Shown one piece after another: positions 16,659-24,380 of a DNA stretch of 64,000 nt (positions are counted from its first letter, which is position 1; the number at the start of each line of letters is the position of its first letter). The DNA lies in the NCBI RefSeq assembly GCF_042654245.1, contig NZ_JBHSGI010000024.1:372001-436000 (forward strand). Reading direction: 5' to 3'. A program made the position numbers and the translations under genes. The DNA comes from Seohaeicola_A nanhaiensis. Its GTDB lineage: Bacteria; Pseudomonadota; Alphaproteobacteria; Rhodobacterales; Rhodobacteraceae. The notes beneath the pieces are model-generated. The model was given only the letters and a program-made list of their open reading frames with translations. It searched no databases and had not been told where the DNA came from.

Positions 16659-18611
16659 ATGACCAGGCAGCTGATTCTGTGCAACTGCGGCGGCTCTCAG
16701 GCGGTCGATCCCGAGGGAATTGCAAAGGCGACCGGGCTGAGCTGTTCGCGGGTCCATACCGCGCTTTGCACGCGCGAAGTTGCCCGGGCGGCAGAGTTCA
16801 TCGCCGAAGGCGAGGTTGTGATCGCCTGTCAGCAGGAAAGCGCTGTCTTCACAGCCCTCGCCGAGGAAGTGGGGGGCGAGGTCCCGGGTTTTGTGGATCT
16901 GCGCGATCGGGCCGGCTGGTCCGACGGCAGCGACGCAACGGCCAAGATGGCGGCGCTCGCGGCAGAGGCGATGCTGCCCGCCGCGTCCGTCCGTGCGCTG
17001 GACGTGCAGAGCGACGGCGTCTGCCTGATCGTCGGCGCGGGCGCCGTGACGCTGCCGCTGGCCGGACAGCTGGCGGAAACACTGGCGGTGACGGTGCTGC
17101 TGACCGATGCCGAGGAAATTCCCGCGCGGCGCGATTTCGACGTGGTGCGCGGACGGCTCAAGCGGGTGAGGGGCGCGCTGGGCGGTTTCGAGGTGACCAT
17201 CGACGCGCTGCAACAGGTGGTGCCAGTAGGACGGGGCGGGTTTTCCCTGTCTGACCCGCAGGATGGCGGCATCTCCTCATGCGATGTCCTGATCGACCTG
17301 ACGGGCGGCACGCCCTTCGTGCAGGCCTGGGACAAGCGCGAAGGCTATCTGCGGGCCGATCCGCGTGATCCGCTGGCCGTGGCGCGGCTGCCGTTCGAGG
17401 CGGGCCAGTTGGTCGGGACCTTCGAGAAACCGCTTTACGTGCGGCTGGAGGAAGCGCTCTGCGCGCATTCCCGCGCCGGGCAGGTGGGCTGTTCGCGCTG
17501 CCTGGACGCCTGTCCCACCGGGGCGATCACCCCGGCGGGCGATCATGTGACCATCGATCCGATGGTCTGCGCGGGGTGCGGGGCCTGCGCGGCGCTGTGC
17601 CCCTCCACCGCGATCACCGCGGAAGATCCGGCACTGGGTGAATTAGTTAACCGCATGCAGGTGCTTGCGACGACCTTTTCACGCGCGGGTGGAAGCGCCC
17701 CGCGCCTGCTGGTTCATACAGCGCACGGGGCCGAGATGATCCGCCTGGCAGCGCGATTCGGACGCGGATTGCCTGCGGACGTCATTCCGCTGGAATTGCG
17801 GACGGTGTCGGGCTTTGGTCATGCCGAGATGCTGGCGGCGCTGGCGGTCGGCTTTGCCGCGGTCACCGTGCTGGCCTCGCCGACAACCGAGCGGGATGCC
17901 CTCGACCGCGAACTGCTTCTGGCCGAGGCGATTGCCGGGCAAGGCAAGGTGTCGCTCCTGAACGTGGTCGATCCGGACGACATGAGCGATGCACTCTATA
18001 ACGCTGAGAAAGCGGAGGTTTCTCAGGATACCGTGCTGGTCATGGGAAACCGCCGGCAGGTCGCAAGAATGGCTGCCAAGGCTTTGAACCCAAAGCCTGA
18101 GTCGCCAATTACACTGCCGCAGGGTGCCCCCTACGGCGCGGTTCTGGTGGACACGAACGCCTGCACCCTGTGTCTGAGCTGCGTGTCGCTCTGCCCTTCG
18201 GGCGCGCTGATGGACAACCCGGACATGCCCCAGCTGCGCTTTCAGGAAGATGCCTGTCTGCAATGCGGCATCTGCGCGACGATCTGCCCGGAAACGGCGA
18301 TCACGCTCGAGCCGCGGCTCGACCTGTCGGATGGAGCGCTGCGCCAAATCGTCCTGCACGAGGAAGAGCCCTTCGCCTGCGTCGAATGCGGCGCGCTGTT
18401 CGGGGTGAAATCGACTGTCGAGCGGATCATGGAGAAGCTGGCGGGCAAGCACCCGATGTTCGCCACCTCATCGACGGCGCGCATGATCCAGATGTGCGAC
18501 AACTGCCGCATCCAGGCGCAGTATCACAGCCAGGATAACCCGTTCAAAGGGCCGGACCGGCCGAAACCGCGCACCACCGACGACTACCTCAGCAAGCGCC
18601 GGGATCACTGA
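16659..18611 (+). CDS. FDH-associated 4Fe-4S polyferredoxin
   Basis: 650 aa from the ATG at 16659 (MTRQLILCNCGGSQ). Upstream in-frame codons run through non-conserved sequence. Cysteine groups: LCNCGG at the N-terminus, CSRCLDACPTGAI, CAGCGACAALCPSTAI, CTLCLSCVSLCPSGAL and CLQCGICATICPETAI, plus a C-terminal CVECGALFG and a CDNC pair. At least four [4Fe-4S] clusters are predicted in a soluble protein without a signal peptide. Such proteins accompany DUF3305/3306 in FDH loci, and a role in FeS or sulfur delivery or electron supply to maturation is reasonable but unproven. It is transcribed divergently from the FDH operon. Confidence 0.9.
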   Translation: MTRQLILCNCGGSQAVDPEGIAKATGLSCSRVHTALCTREVARAAEFIAEGEVVIACQQESAVFTALAEEVGGEVPGFVDLRDRAGWSDGSDATAKMAALAAEAMLPAASVRALDVQSDGVCLIVGAGAVTLPLAGQLAETLAVTVLLTDAEEIPARRDFDVVRGRLKRVRGALGGFEVTIDALQQVVPVGRGGFSLSDPQDGGISSCDVLIDLTGGTPFVQAWDKREGYLRADPRDPLAVARLPFEAGQLVGTFEKPLYVRLEEALCAHSRAGQVGCSRCLDACPTGAITPAGDHVTIDPMVCAGCGACAALCPSTAITAEDPALGELVNRMQVLATTFSRAGGSAPRLLVHTAHGAEMIRLAARFGRGLPADVIPLELRTVSGFGHAEMLAALAVGFAAVTVLASPTTERDALDRELLLAEAIAGQGKVSLLNVVDPDDMSDALYNAEKAEVSQDTVLVMGNRRQVARMAAKALNPKPESPITLPQGAPYGAVLVDTNACTLCLSCVSLCPSGALMDNPDMPQLRFQEDACLQCGICATICPETAITLEPRLDLSDGALRQIVLHEEEPFACVECGALFGVKSTVERIMEKLAGKHPMFATSSTARMIQMCDNCRIQAQYHSQDNPFKGPDRPKPRTTDDYLSKRRDH

Positions 18612-19333
18612 AGGTGCAGCGGCGCGCCCAGATCGGCAGGGCCGATGGCGGCCACGAAGGCGAGGATCGCGTCGATATCCTCGGGCTCCAGTTCGACCGG
18701 AGCGATGGGCGAGGGGCGCGAAACGTCAAAGGGTTCGGTCACCCCGGCAATCTGGGTGAAGGCCGCATGCGGCTTGCGGACGTAGAAGGTCATGAACCGG
18801 TCGTCCCAGTCCTCGAAGCTGCGCAGAACCGCGAAGGAGGGGGTCGAGCCGATACCCTTGTTGCGGTCCTGCGTGCCGATGACATGGCAGCGGCCGCATT
18901 GCACCTGAGACACCTCCGCCCCTCGCCGTGCATCCCCCGCGTAGTCGACAGTCACCTTTTCCTGGGGAGCCGTCAGATCGGCCGAGAAGGGGTGCGCGCC
19001 GCCGGCTTCGAAACTGTCGACGGTGCGCTTGCCGATGTCGGAGGTGAGCCAGTCGAGAAAGCGCGCCGCCCGCGGATCGTCGCCCGGGCGCAGATGCCAG
19101 GTGATCCCCGCGCCGGCAAAGACCGGCGTTCCGGGTGGTGTTTCGCTGAGCGACATGGCTCCTTCGGGATCAGCCACGACGCGGACACCCGTCTTGAGCG
19201 AGAAGCGTGGCAGCAGGTAGTCCAGCAGCCCGCTTTCGACCACTGCCGCGGGCGCGGCAAGGCCCAGCGCCTCTTGCGCGGCGATGGGGCTGGCGCTTGC
19301 CAGCAGGCTCAGGCACAACAGGATCATCCGCAT
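18605..19333 (-). CDS. Cytochrome c with N-terminal TupA-like (oxyanion-binding) remnant
   Basis: 242 aa, signal peptide residues 1-19. Residues 22-55 (VVESGLLDYLLPRFSLKTGV) resemble the start of tungstate-binding TupA proteins, and 91-116 (RFLDWLTSDIGKRTVDSFEAGG) resemble their end. The intervening 100 or more residues of a normal binding protein are missing, and the TTST ligand motif is replaced by alanines and prolines. Residues 135-235 are a monohaem cytochrome c with CGRCH at 146-150; a clear axial Met is not obvious. Its 3' end overlaps the polyferredoxin by 7 bp. It is a probable periplasmic electron carrier of the FDH island. The binding-fold origin is my inference. Confidence 0.82.
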   Translation of the reverse strand: MRMILLCLSLLASASPIAAQEALGLAAPAAVVESGLLDYLLPRFSLKTGVRVVADPEGAMSLSETPPGTPVFAGAGITWHLRPGDDPRAARFLDWLTSDIGKRTVDSFEAGGAHPFSADLTAPQEKVTVDYAGDARRGAEVSQVQCGRCHVIGTQDRNKGIGSTPSFAVLRSFEDWDDRFMTFYVRKPHAAFTQIAGVTEPFDVSRPSPIAPVELEPEDIDAILAFVAAIGPADLGAPLHLQ

Positions 19334-19397
19334 GGATCGACCCTAGAAGGCGCGGGGCCGCCGCGTCAATCATCAGGTCAGACGAAGGAGAACGGAC

Positions 19398-19592
19398 ATG
19401 AGCGACGATTTCAACATGTCGATGCGCAAGTTTCTCAAGCAGGTCGGCGTCACCAGCCAGCAGGCCATCGAGGAGGGTCTGCGCAAGAAGGGCGCGAAGG
19501 CCGGCGAGAGCTATGAGGCCAAGGTGGTGCTGACGGTCGAGGGATTGGACGTGCAGCACACTGTGACCGGCACGATCAAGGGGGCCGAATAA
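19398..19592 (+). CDS. DUF6494 family small protein
   Basis: 64 aa: MSDDFNMSMRKFLKQVGVTS at the start and KVVLTVEGLDVQHTVTGTI near the end. This matches the DUF6494 family of short alphaproteobacterial proteins. GGAG precedes the ATG. Its TAA abuts the GTG of the Mrp ATPase gene, so it is the first gene of a tightly coupled four-gene operon. No function is known. The conserved pairing with an Mrp-type FeS carrier hints at a small cluster-handling partner, but it contains no cysteine, so it would not bind a cluster itself. Confidence 0.85.
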   Translation: MSDDFNMSMRKFLKQVGVTSQQAIEEGLRKKGAKAGESYEAKVVLTVEGLDVQHTVTGTIKGAE

Positions 19593-20654
19593 GTGGTCAC
19601 GCGCGACGAGGTTCTTGCGGAACTCAAACAGATCGCGGACCCGGCCAGCGGGACGGATATTGTCTCGGCCGGAATCGTGCGGGCGCTGACGGTCGAGGGC
19701 GGCGCAGTGAGGTTCGTGCTGGAAATCGATCCGGCCCGCGCGCAGGCGATGGAGCCGGTGCGCGCCGAGGCCGAGCGCCGGGTCAAGGCGCTGGGGGCGG
19801 AAAAGGTCTCGGCCATGATGACCGCGCATTCGGCCAAGGCGCCGCCGGATCTCAAGGCCGCAAAGAAACCCGCCGCGCCACAGGGGCCTCAGCCGGTGCC
19901 CGGTGTCGACCGGATCATCGCAATTGCCAGTGGCAAGGGCGGTGTTGGCAAGTCGACCGTTTCGGCCAACCTCGCGGTGGCGCTGGCCGCCGAGGGGCGG
20001 CGCGTGGGGTTGCTCGATGCCGATGTCTACGGGCCGTCGCAACCGCGGATGCTGGGGGTCTCGGGGCGCCCGGCGAGCCCGGATGGAAAAACCATCCTGC
20101 CGCTGCGCAACCACGGCGTCACCATGATGTCGCTGGGGCTGATGACCAACGAGGATCAGGCGGTCGTCTGGCGCGGGCCGATGCTGATGGGCGCGTTGCA
20201 GCAGATGATGAACCAGGTGCAATGGGGCGCGCTGGACGTGCTGGTGATCGACCTGCCACCCGGCACCGGTGACGTGCAGCTGACGCTGACGCAGAAGTTC
20301 CAGGTCGAGGGGGCGATCATCGTCAGCACGCCGCAGGACGTGGCGCTGCTGGATGCGCGCAAGGCCATCGACATGTTCCGGCAGATGAAGACGCCGATCC
20401 TTGGCATGATCGAGAACATGAGCACGCATATCTGTTCCAACTGCGGGCATGAGGAACATGTCTTCGGTCACGGCGGCGTGGCAAAGGAAGCGGCGAAGCT
20501 GGGCGTGCCCTTGCTGGCCGAAATCCCGCTGCATCTCGACATCCGGGTCGCGGCAGACAGCGGTGCGCCGATTGTCGCCTCGGCCCCGGACAGTCCGCAG
20601 GCAGCGGCCTTCCGCAAGGTGGCAAAGACGCTGGTGGCTCAAGGGCTGGCATGA
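19593..20654 (+). CDS. apbC: Mrp/NBP35-family FeS cluster carrier ATPase
   Basis: 353 aa with an N-terminal MIP18/DUF59-like domain (DEVLAELKQIADPASGTDIV) and a P-loop ATPase domain: ASGKGGVGKST at about 112-122, LLDADVYGPSQPRM, and LVIDLPPGTGDVQLTL. The CSNCGHEEHVFGHGG segment holds the CxxC that bridges a [4Fe-4S] cluster in family dimers. Usual role: delivery of FeS clusters to apo-proteins. The GTG start directly abuts the DUF6494 stop. Its position inside the FDH island suggests service to the cluster-rich FDH, though it may be the cell's general carrier. Confidence 0.94.
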   Translation: MVTRDEVLAELKQIADPASGTDIVSAGIVRALTVEGGAVRFVLEIDPARAQAMEPVRAEAERRVKALGAEKVSAMMTAHSAKAPPDLKAAKKPAAPQGPQPVPGVDRIIAIASGKGGVGKSTVSANLAVALAAEGRRVGLLDADVYGPSQPRMLGVSGRPASPDGKTILPLRNHGVTMMSLGLMTNEDQAVVWRGPMLMGALQQMMNQVQWGALDVLVIDLPPGTGDVQLTLTQKFQVEGAIIVSTPQDVALLDARKAIDMFRQMKTPILGMIENMSTHICSNCGHEEHVFGHGGVAKEAAKLGVPLLAEIPLHLDIRVAADSGAPIVASAPDSPQAAAFRKVAKTLVAQGLA

Positions 20655-21355
20655 GCGAGCCGCAGTTCCCGCCTTTGCTGACCGGGCTGGATGCGGAGGG
20701 GCGCGACCCCTTCGTGCTGGCCTGCGAGATGGCCGAGGCAGGTTGCGATGCGGGCACCGTGGTGCATTCGGTGCAGGCCGACCGCCTGCGGGCGGCGGTG
20801 ATCTTCGCCCCCGAGGTGCCACTGGCCGAAGCGGCGGCGATGCTGGTGGTCTGCGGCGTGGGCCTGCAGAATGCGCTGGGCGCACTGGCCCCTCCCGAGG
20901 TGGCGGTGCATCTTCAGTGGGACGGGCGCGTACGCGTGAACGGCGGCTCTTGCGGAGCGTTGACACTGTTCGCGAATACCCTGAATCCAGACGAAATCCC
21001 CGGCTGGCTGGTGGTGGGCGTCGACCTGGCGCTGATCCGGCTGGTCGAGGCGCCGGGAGACACTCCGGACGTGACGTCGCTCTATGACGAGGGCTGCGCC
21101 GAGATCGATCCTGTGGGGCTGCTGGAAGCCTATGCGCGGCACATGCTGGTCTGGCTGAACCGGTGGAGCGACGAGGGCAACCGGCCCCTGCACGCCGAAT
21201 GGTCGGGGCTGGTCTGGGGGGTGAACGAAGCGGCAGAGGTCGCCGGACGCGCCGGGACATTCATGGGCACCGACGAGCGTTTCGGGATGCTCCTGAGGGA
21301 CGGTGACACAACGCATCTGGTGCCCCTGGCGGCGCTGGTGGAGGAGGGGCCATGA
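20651..21355 (+). CDS. Biotin/lipoate protein ligase-like protein with DUF4444
   Basis: 234 aa. Residues 1-175 fit the BPL_LplA_LipB_2 branch of the biotin/lipoate ligase superfamily (ACEMAEAGCDAGTVVHSVQA, then VHLQWDGRVRVNGGSCGAL). The last 50 residues fit DUF4444 (WSGLVWGVNEAAEVAGRAGTF). The canonical GRGRxGR nucleotide motif of BirA is not visible, so ligase activity is uncertain. Start and stop overlap both neighbours by 4 bp (ATGA). No biotin- or lipoate-dependent enzyme is adjacent, and the constant company of Mrp, DUF6494 and DUF6505 suggests a different acyl- or cofactor-related role. Confidence 0.85.
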   Translation: MSEPQFPPLLTGLDAEGRDPFVLACEMAEAGCDAGTVVHSVQADRLRAAVIFAPEVPLAEAAAMLVVCGVGLQNALGALAPPEVAVHLQWDGRVRVNGGSCGALTLFANTLNPDEIPGWLVVGVDLALIRLVEAPGDTPDVTSLYDEGCAEIDPVGLLEAYARHMLVWLNRWSDEGNRPLHAEWSGLVWGVNEAAEVAGRAGTFMGTDERFGMLLRDGDTTHLVPLAALVEEGP

Positions 21356-21831
21356 ACCTGGCGCGGGCGATCCATTTCGACGAAAGCGACATGAACGTGT
21401 TCCACTCGCCAGCGCGGACCGGGGAATGGTGCATATCGGGAGGGTTCGAGTTCTCGAATTTCACCGAGGCTGATCTGGCCGGCAAGACGCGGCAGGCCTT
21501 CGCCAATGGCTGGCTGGGGGTCGAGACCTTTGGCCGTGTCACCTTTGTTGCGGTGACGCAGATCGAACCGGCAGAGCAGGCGGCGCTGGAAGCGGCGCTC
21601 GCGCAGCATTTCGTCGAGGTCTACGGTGCCCCGTCGCTCGAGGCCGCCCTGCGCGTGGCCCGAGAGGAAATAGCCCATATGGCCGAACTGTGCGATGGGC
21701 ACGACCCGAACACGCTGCTGACGGTCTCGCGCGAGCTGACCGAGGCCGGGGTGCGCGAAAGCTTCCGCACCATCAGCGCCAACGCCGCCGATATCGAACA
21801 GTTTGCGATCCATGGCTCGCTGGACGAATAG
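21352..21831 (+). CDS. DUF6505 family protein
   Basis: 159 aa, last gene of the DUF6494, Mrp, ligase-like operon and coupled by an ATGA overlap. Recognisable stretches: MNLARAIHFDESDMNVFHSP, EWCISGGFEFSNFTEADL and AREEIAHMAELCDGHDPNTLLT. This corresponds to the DUF6505 family of Rhodobacterales and relatives. No signal peptide, membrane segment or catalytic motif is apparent. Function unknown; genetic linkage to FDH maturation genes is the only clue. Confidence 0.83.
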   Translation: MNLARAIHFDESDMNVFHSPARTGEWCISGGFEFSNFTEADLAGKTRQAFANGWLGVETFGRVTFVAVTQIEPAEQAALEAALAQHFVEVYGAPSLEAALRVAREEIAHMAELCDGHDPNTLLTVSRELTEAGVRESFRTISANAADIEQFAIHGSLDE

Positions 21832-21843
21832 GGCGGCTGCGCG

Positions 21844-22188
21844 TCAGATGCGTTCGACCGTGACCTTTTCGCCGGTGTAAAAAGCGAGGTGCCCCTTGAT
21901 CTCGGCCATGGCCTCTAACGGGTCCTCATAGCTCCAGGCGGCATTTTCCAGCGTCGCGGACTTGTTGACAATAGAGTAGTAGCTGGCGTCGCCCTTGTGG
22001 GGGCAGTGGCTGGTCTTGGCGGTCTTGTCCAGGAAAGCCATGGCGATGTCTTCGCGCGGGAAGTAGATCACCGGCGGGTAATCCCCTTCGAGGAGCTCCA
22101 GCGCGGCAGTCGATTCGCCCAGCACGGCGCCGCCGGATCGGACGCTCCATGTGCCCGGTGCCTTGCGGATGGTGATGTGAGCGGCCAT
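21844..22188 (-). CDS. DUF427 domain protein
   Basis: 114 aa small soluble protein of the DUF427 beta-barrel family, with the family's CPHKGDASYYS motif and WSYEDPLEAMAEIKGHLAFY at the C-terminus. No enzymatic role is established for the family. It is a single gene converging on DUF6505 with 12 bp between. A GGTGAGC hairpin lies just upstream of its start. Confidence 0.9.
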   Translation of the reverse strand: MAAHITIRKAPGTWSVRSGGAVLGESTAALELLEGDYPPVIYFPREDIAMAFLDKTAKTSHCPHKGDASYYSIVNKSATLENAAWSYEDPLEAMAEIKGHLAFYTGEKVTVERI

Positions 22189-22201
22189 TTCGGTTCTCCC
22201 A

Positions 22202-22228
22202 GGTGAGCAGGCTTTGGGCTCACCCTAC
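22202..22228. repeat. GGTGAGC/CCTAC hairpin repeat (family 2)
   Basis: GGTGAGC (22202-22208) pairs with GCTCACC (22218-22224), followed by CTAC. Read on the minus strand it is GTAGGGTGAGC...GCTCACC, the same plan as the two GTAGGGTGGGCA elements near 54249 and 54349. The stop codon (TAG) of the aminopeptidase P gene lies inside its CCTAC end. It may act as a weak 3' terminator or be a REP-like element. Confidence 0.6.
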
Positions 22229-24012
22229 AGCGGCGCGGTCGCCGCTTCCAACCACCTTCTTGCCGTTTCGCCGACCCGCGGGCCGATCTTTTCGGCAACG
22301 TCCGCGTGATAACGGTTCAGCCAGTCGCGTTCGCCGGCGGTGAGCAGGGCTGTCTCGATCAGCCGGCGGTCGATCGGAACGAAGGTGAGGGTGCGCCAGT
22401 CGAGGAAATGCCGTTCCGGGTCGCCGCCGGACAGGGGCGCCGCCTGTTGCACCACCAGCAGGTTTTCGATGCGGATGCCGAAAGCGCCTTCGCGGTAATA
22501 GCCGGGCTCGTTCGACAGGATCATGCCCGGTTCCAGCGGCACGTGGCTGAGGCGGGAGAGGCGCTGCGGCCCTTCATGCACGCTGAGATAGGCGCCGACG
22601 CCATGGCCGAGGCCGTGATTGAAGTCCTGTCCGGCGAGCCAGAGCGGCATCCGTCCGATCGCCTCGATGTCTCGGCCGGCCAGGCCGCGCGGCCAGCGCA
22701 GGCGCGAGATGGCGATCATGCACTGCAACACACGGGTGAAGGCTGCGCGCTCTTCCGCGCCGGGCGAGCCGATGGCGATGGTCCGGGTGATGTCGGTGGT
22801 GCCGTCCAGATACTGGCCGCCGCTGTCGAGAACCAGCAGGTGTCCCGGCTCCAGCAGCCGGTCGGTCTCCTCGGTCACGCGATAGTGGATCACCGCGCCG
22901 TTCGGGCCGGTGCCGGCAATCGTATCAAAGCTGATTTCCTGAAGTGCGTTGTCGCGGCGGCGGGCGGTTTCGAGCCGTGTGACAACCTGGGTTTCGGTCA
23001 CGCTGCCCGGCGGCTGCGCGTCGAGCCAGGCGAGGAACTCGACCATTGCGGCGCCATCGCGCAGGTGGGCCTCGGCGGTGCCGGCGATTTCGGCGGCATT
23101 CTTGCGCGCCTTGGGCAGGGCGCAGGGGTCGTCGCCCTGCACCGCCCGGGACGCCAGTGCGTCGGCGACGGCCTGCGGGGCGCTGTTGGGGTCGATGCGC
23201 GCGGTGCCGGTGAAGGCCCTGAGGTCGCCAAGGAAGTCATCCGGCGCGTGCAGGCGGACATTCTCGCCCAGATGCCCGCGGACCTCGGTCAGCTTGCGCG
23301 CCTCCATGTAAAGATCGACGGTGGCATCGGCGCGCAGGATGGCGAACCCTTGAGCGAGCGGATTGCGGGCGATGTCCGAGCCGCGGATGTTCAGCAGCCA
23401 CATGATCGAATCGGGCTGGGTCAGGACGGCGGCGTCCTGACCGGCCTTGCGCAGGGTGGCGGCGAGGCGGGCGCATTTCTCGGCGGCCGGTTCGCCCGCG
23501 AATTCGAGCGGATGCGCTTTGACCGGGTTCATCGGACGGGCCGGGCGGTCTGCCCAGATGCGGTCGACGAGGTTGTCGCAGCGGACCATGCGGATGCCCG
23601 CCTGTTCGAGGGGCGCCCATTTCTCGACCTCGGCGACGGTGTGCAACCATGGGTCGAAGGCGACGCGGCCGCCGTCGGGAAGGTGGTCGCACAGCCAGGT
23701 GGTGAGCTGGGTCTCGGGCCAGTCGACGGGAGTGAATTCGGGTGCGACCTGCGCCTTCACCTGGGTGCGGTAGCGGCCGTCGACAAAGACGCCGGCGATA
23801 TCGGGGAGAACGGCACAGAAGCCGGCGGACCCGGTGAATCCGGTCAGCCAGGCGAGCCGGGCGTCGCAGTCGGCGACATATTCGCCCTGATGGGCATCGG
23901 CGCGGGGGACGAGGAAGCCGTCCACGCCTTCACGGGCCATCTCGGCGCGCAGGGCGGCGAGGCGGGGCGGGCCCTGTTCGGGGCGGGCGGTGACGTCGAA
24001 GGTCTGGAACAT
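22225..24012 (-). CDS. Aminopeptidase P family (Xaa-Pro) metallopeptidase
   Basis: 595 aa, the long three-domain form. Two creatinase-like N-terminal domains precede the pita-bread catalytic domain at about residues 310-560. Dinuclear metal ligands are visible in DSGGQYLDGTTDITRT (two Asp), HGLGHGVGAYLSVHEGP (His), NEPGYYREGAFGIRIENL (two Glu). It removes an N-terminal residue preceding proline and is cytoplasmic, with no signal peptide. Single-gene unit on the minus strand; its stop falls in a hairpin repeat. Confidence 0.94.
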   Translation of the reverse strand: MFQTFDVTARPEQGPPRLAALRAEMAREGVDGFLVPRADAHQGEYVADCDARLAWLTGFTGSAGFCAVLPDIAGVFVDGRYRTQVKAQVAPEFTPVDWPETQLTTWLCDHLPDGGRVAFDPWLHTVAEVEKWAPLEQAGIRMVRCDNLVDRIWADRPARPMNPVKAHPLEFAGEPAAEKCARLAATLRKAGQDAAVLTQPDSIMWLLNIRGSDIARNPLAQGFAILRADATVDLYMEARKLTEVRGHLGENVRLHAPDDFLGDLRAFTGTARIDPNSAPQAVADALASRAVQGDDPCALPKARKNAAEIAGTAEAHLRDGAAMVEFLAWLDAQPPGSVTETQVVTRLETARRRDNALQEISFDTIAGTGPNGAVIHYRVTEETDRLLEPGHLLVLDSGGQYLDGTTDITRTIAIGSPGAEERAAFTRVLQCMIAISRLRWPRGLAGRDIEAIGRMPLWLAGQDFNHGLGHGVGAYLSVHEGPQRLSRLSHVPLEPGMILSNEPGYYREGAFGIRIENLLVVQQAAPLSGGDPERHFLDWRTLTFVPIDRRLIETALLTAGERDWLNRYHADVAEKIGPRVGETARRWLEAATAPL

Positions 24013-24380
24013 GGGATCGCCTTTCCGGGAATGGGCGGAGAAAACCCGCTTCGGCAGGGGGATTCAAGGGTGGAGATTGCGGGCGAGACATGGGCCAAAA
24101 GCAGCGTCCCAGCTGGGACGGGGGGTCAATCCATTGATAAAGCGTCATTTTTCCGGAGTGAGGATCCAGGACACGTCCGGGACCGATTATCCGACCGCGG
24201 GACGCACCCCGCCTTACGGGAGCGCGACACAATCGGCGGCGTCATCTGGGGCGAGGGACAAGGGGGGCTCTGCCCCCCGTCGCCCGTTCCGGGCGACTCC
24301 CCCCGAGGTGTTTGGAAACCAGAGAAGACAGGGGCGCGGCGCCTGGCGTCCTCCGGTATCTTGGGCCGCGGCGGAGGAAA
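24013..24380. other. 368-bp spacer without a gene
   Basis: Between CobT (3' end) and aminopeptidase P (5' end), both leftward. It holds the family 1 repeat at 24260-24327 and an AT-richer stretch near 24130-24160 that may contain the aminopeptidase promoter. I see no credible coding sequence; the open frames crossing it are low-complexity shadows. Confidence 0.6.
24260..24327. repeat. CTCTGCCCCC intergenic repeat (family 1), copy A
   Basis: Two adjacent perfect hairpins: GGGGGGC-TCT-GCCCCCC (24262-24278) and GTCGCCCG-TTC-CGGGCGAC (24279-24297). A conserved tail follows, CGAGGTGTTTGGAAACCAGAGAAG in two halves at 24304-24327. The same plan recurs at 45722-45791 and, inverted, at 61497-61557. 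It sits downstream of cobT, consistent with a terminator or REP-type element. Confidence 0.75.
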
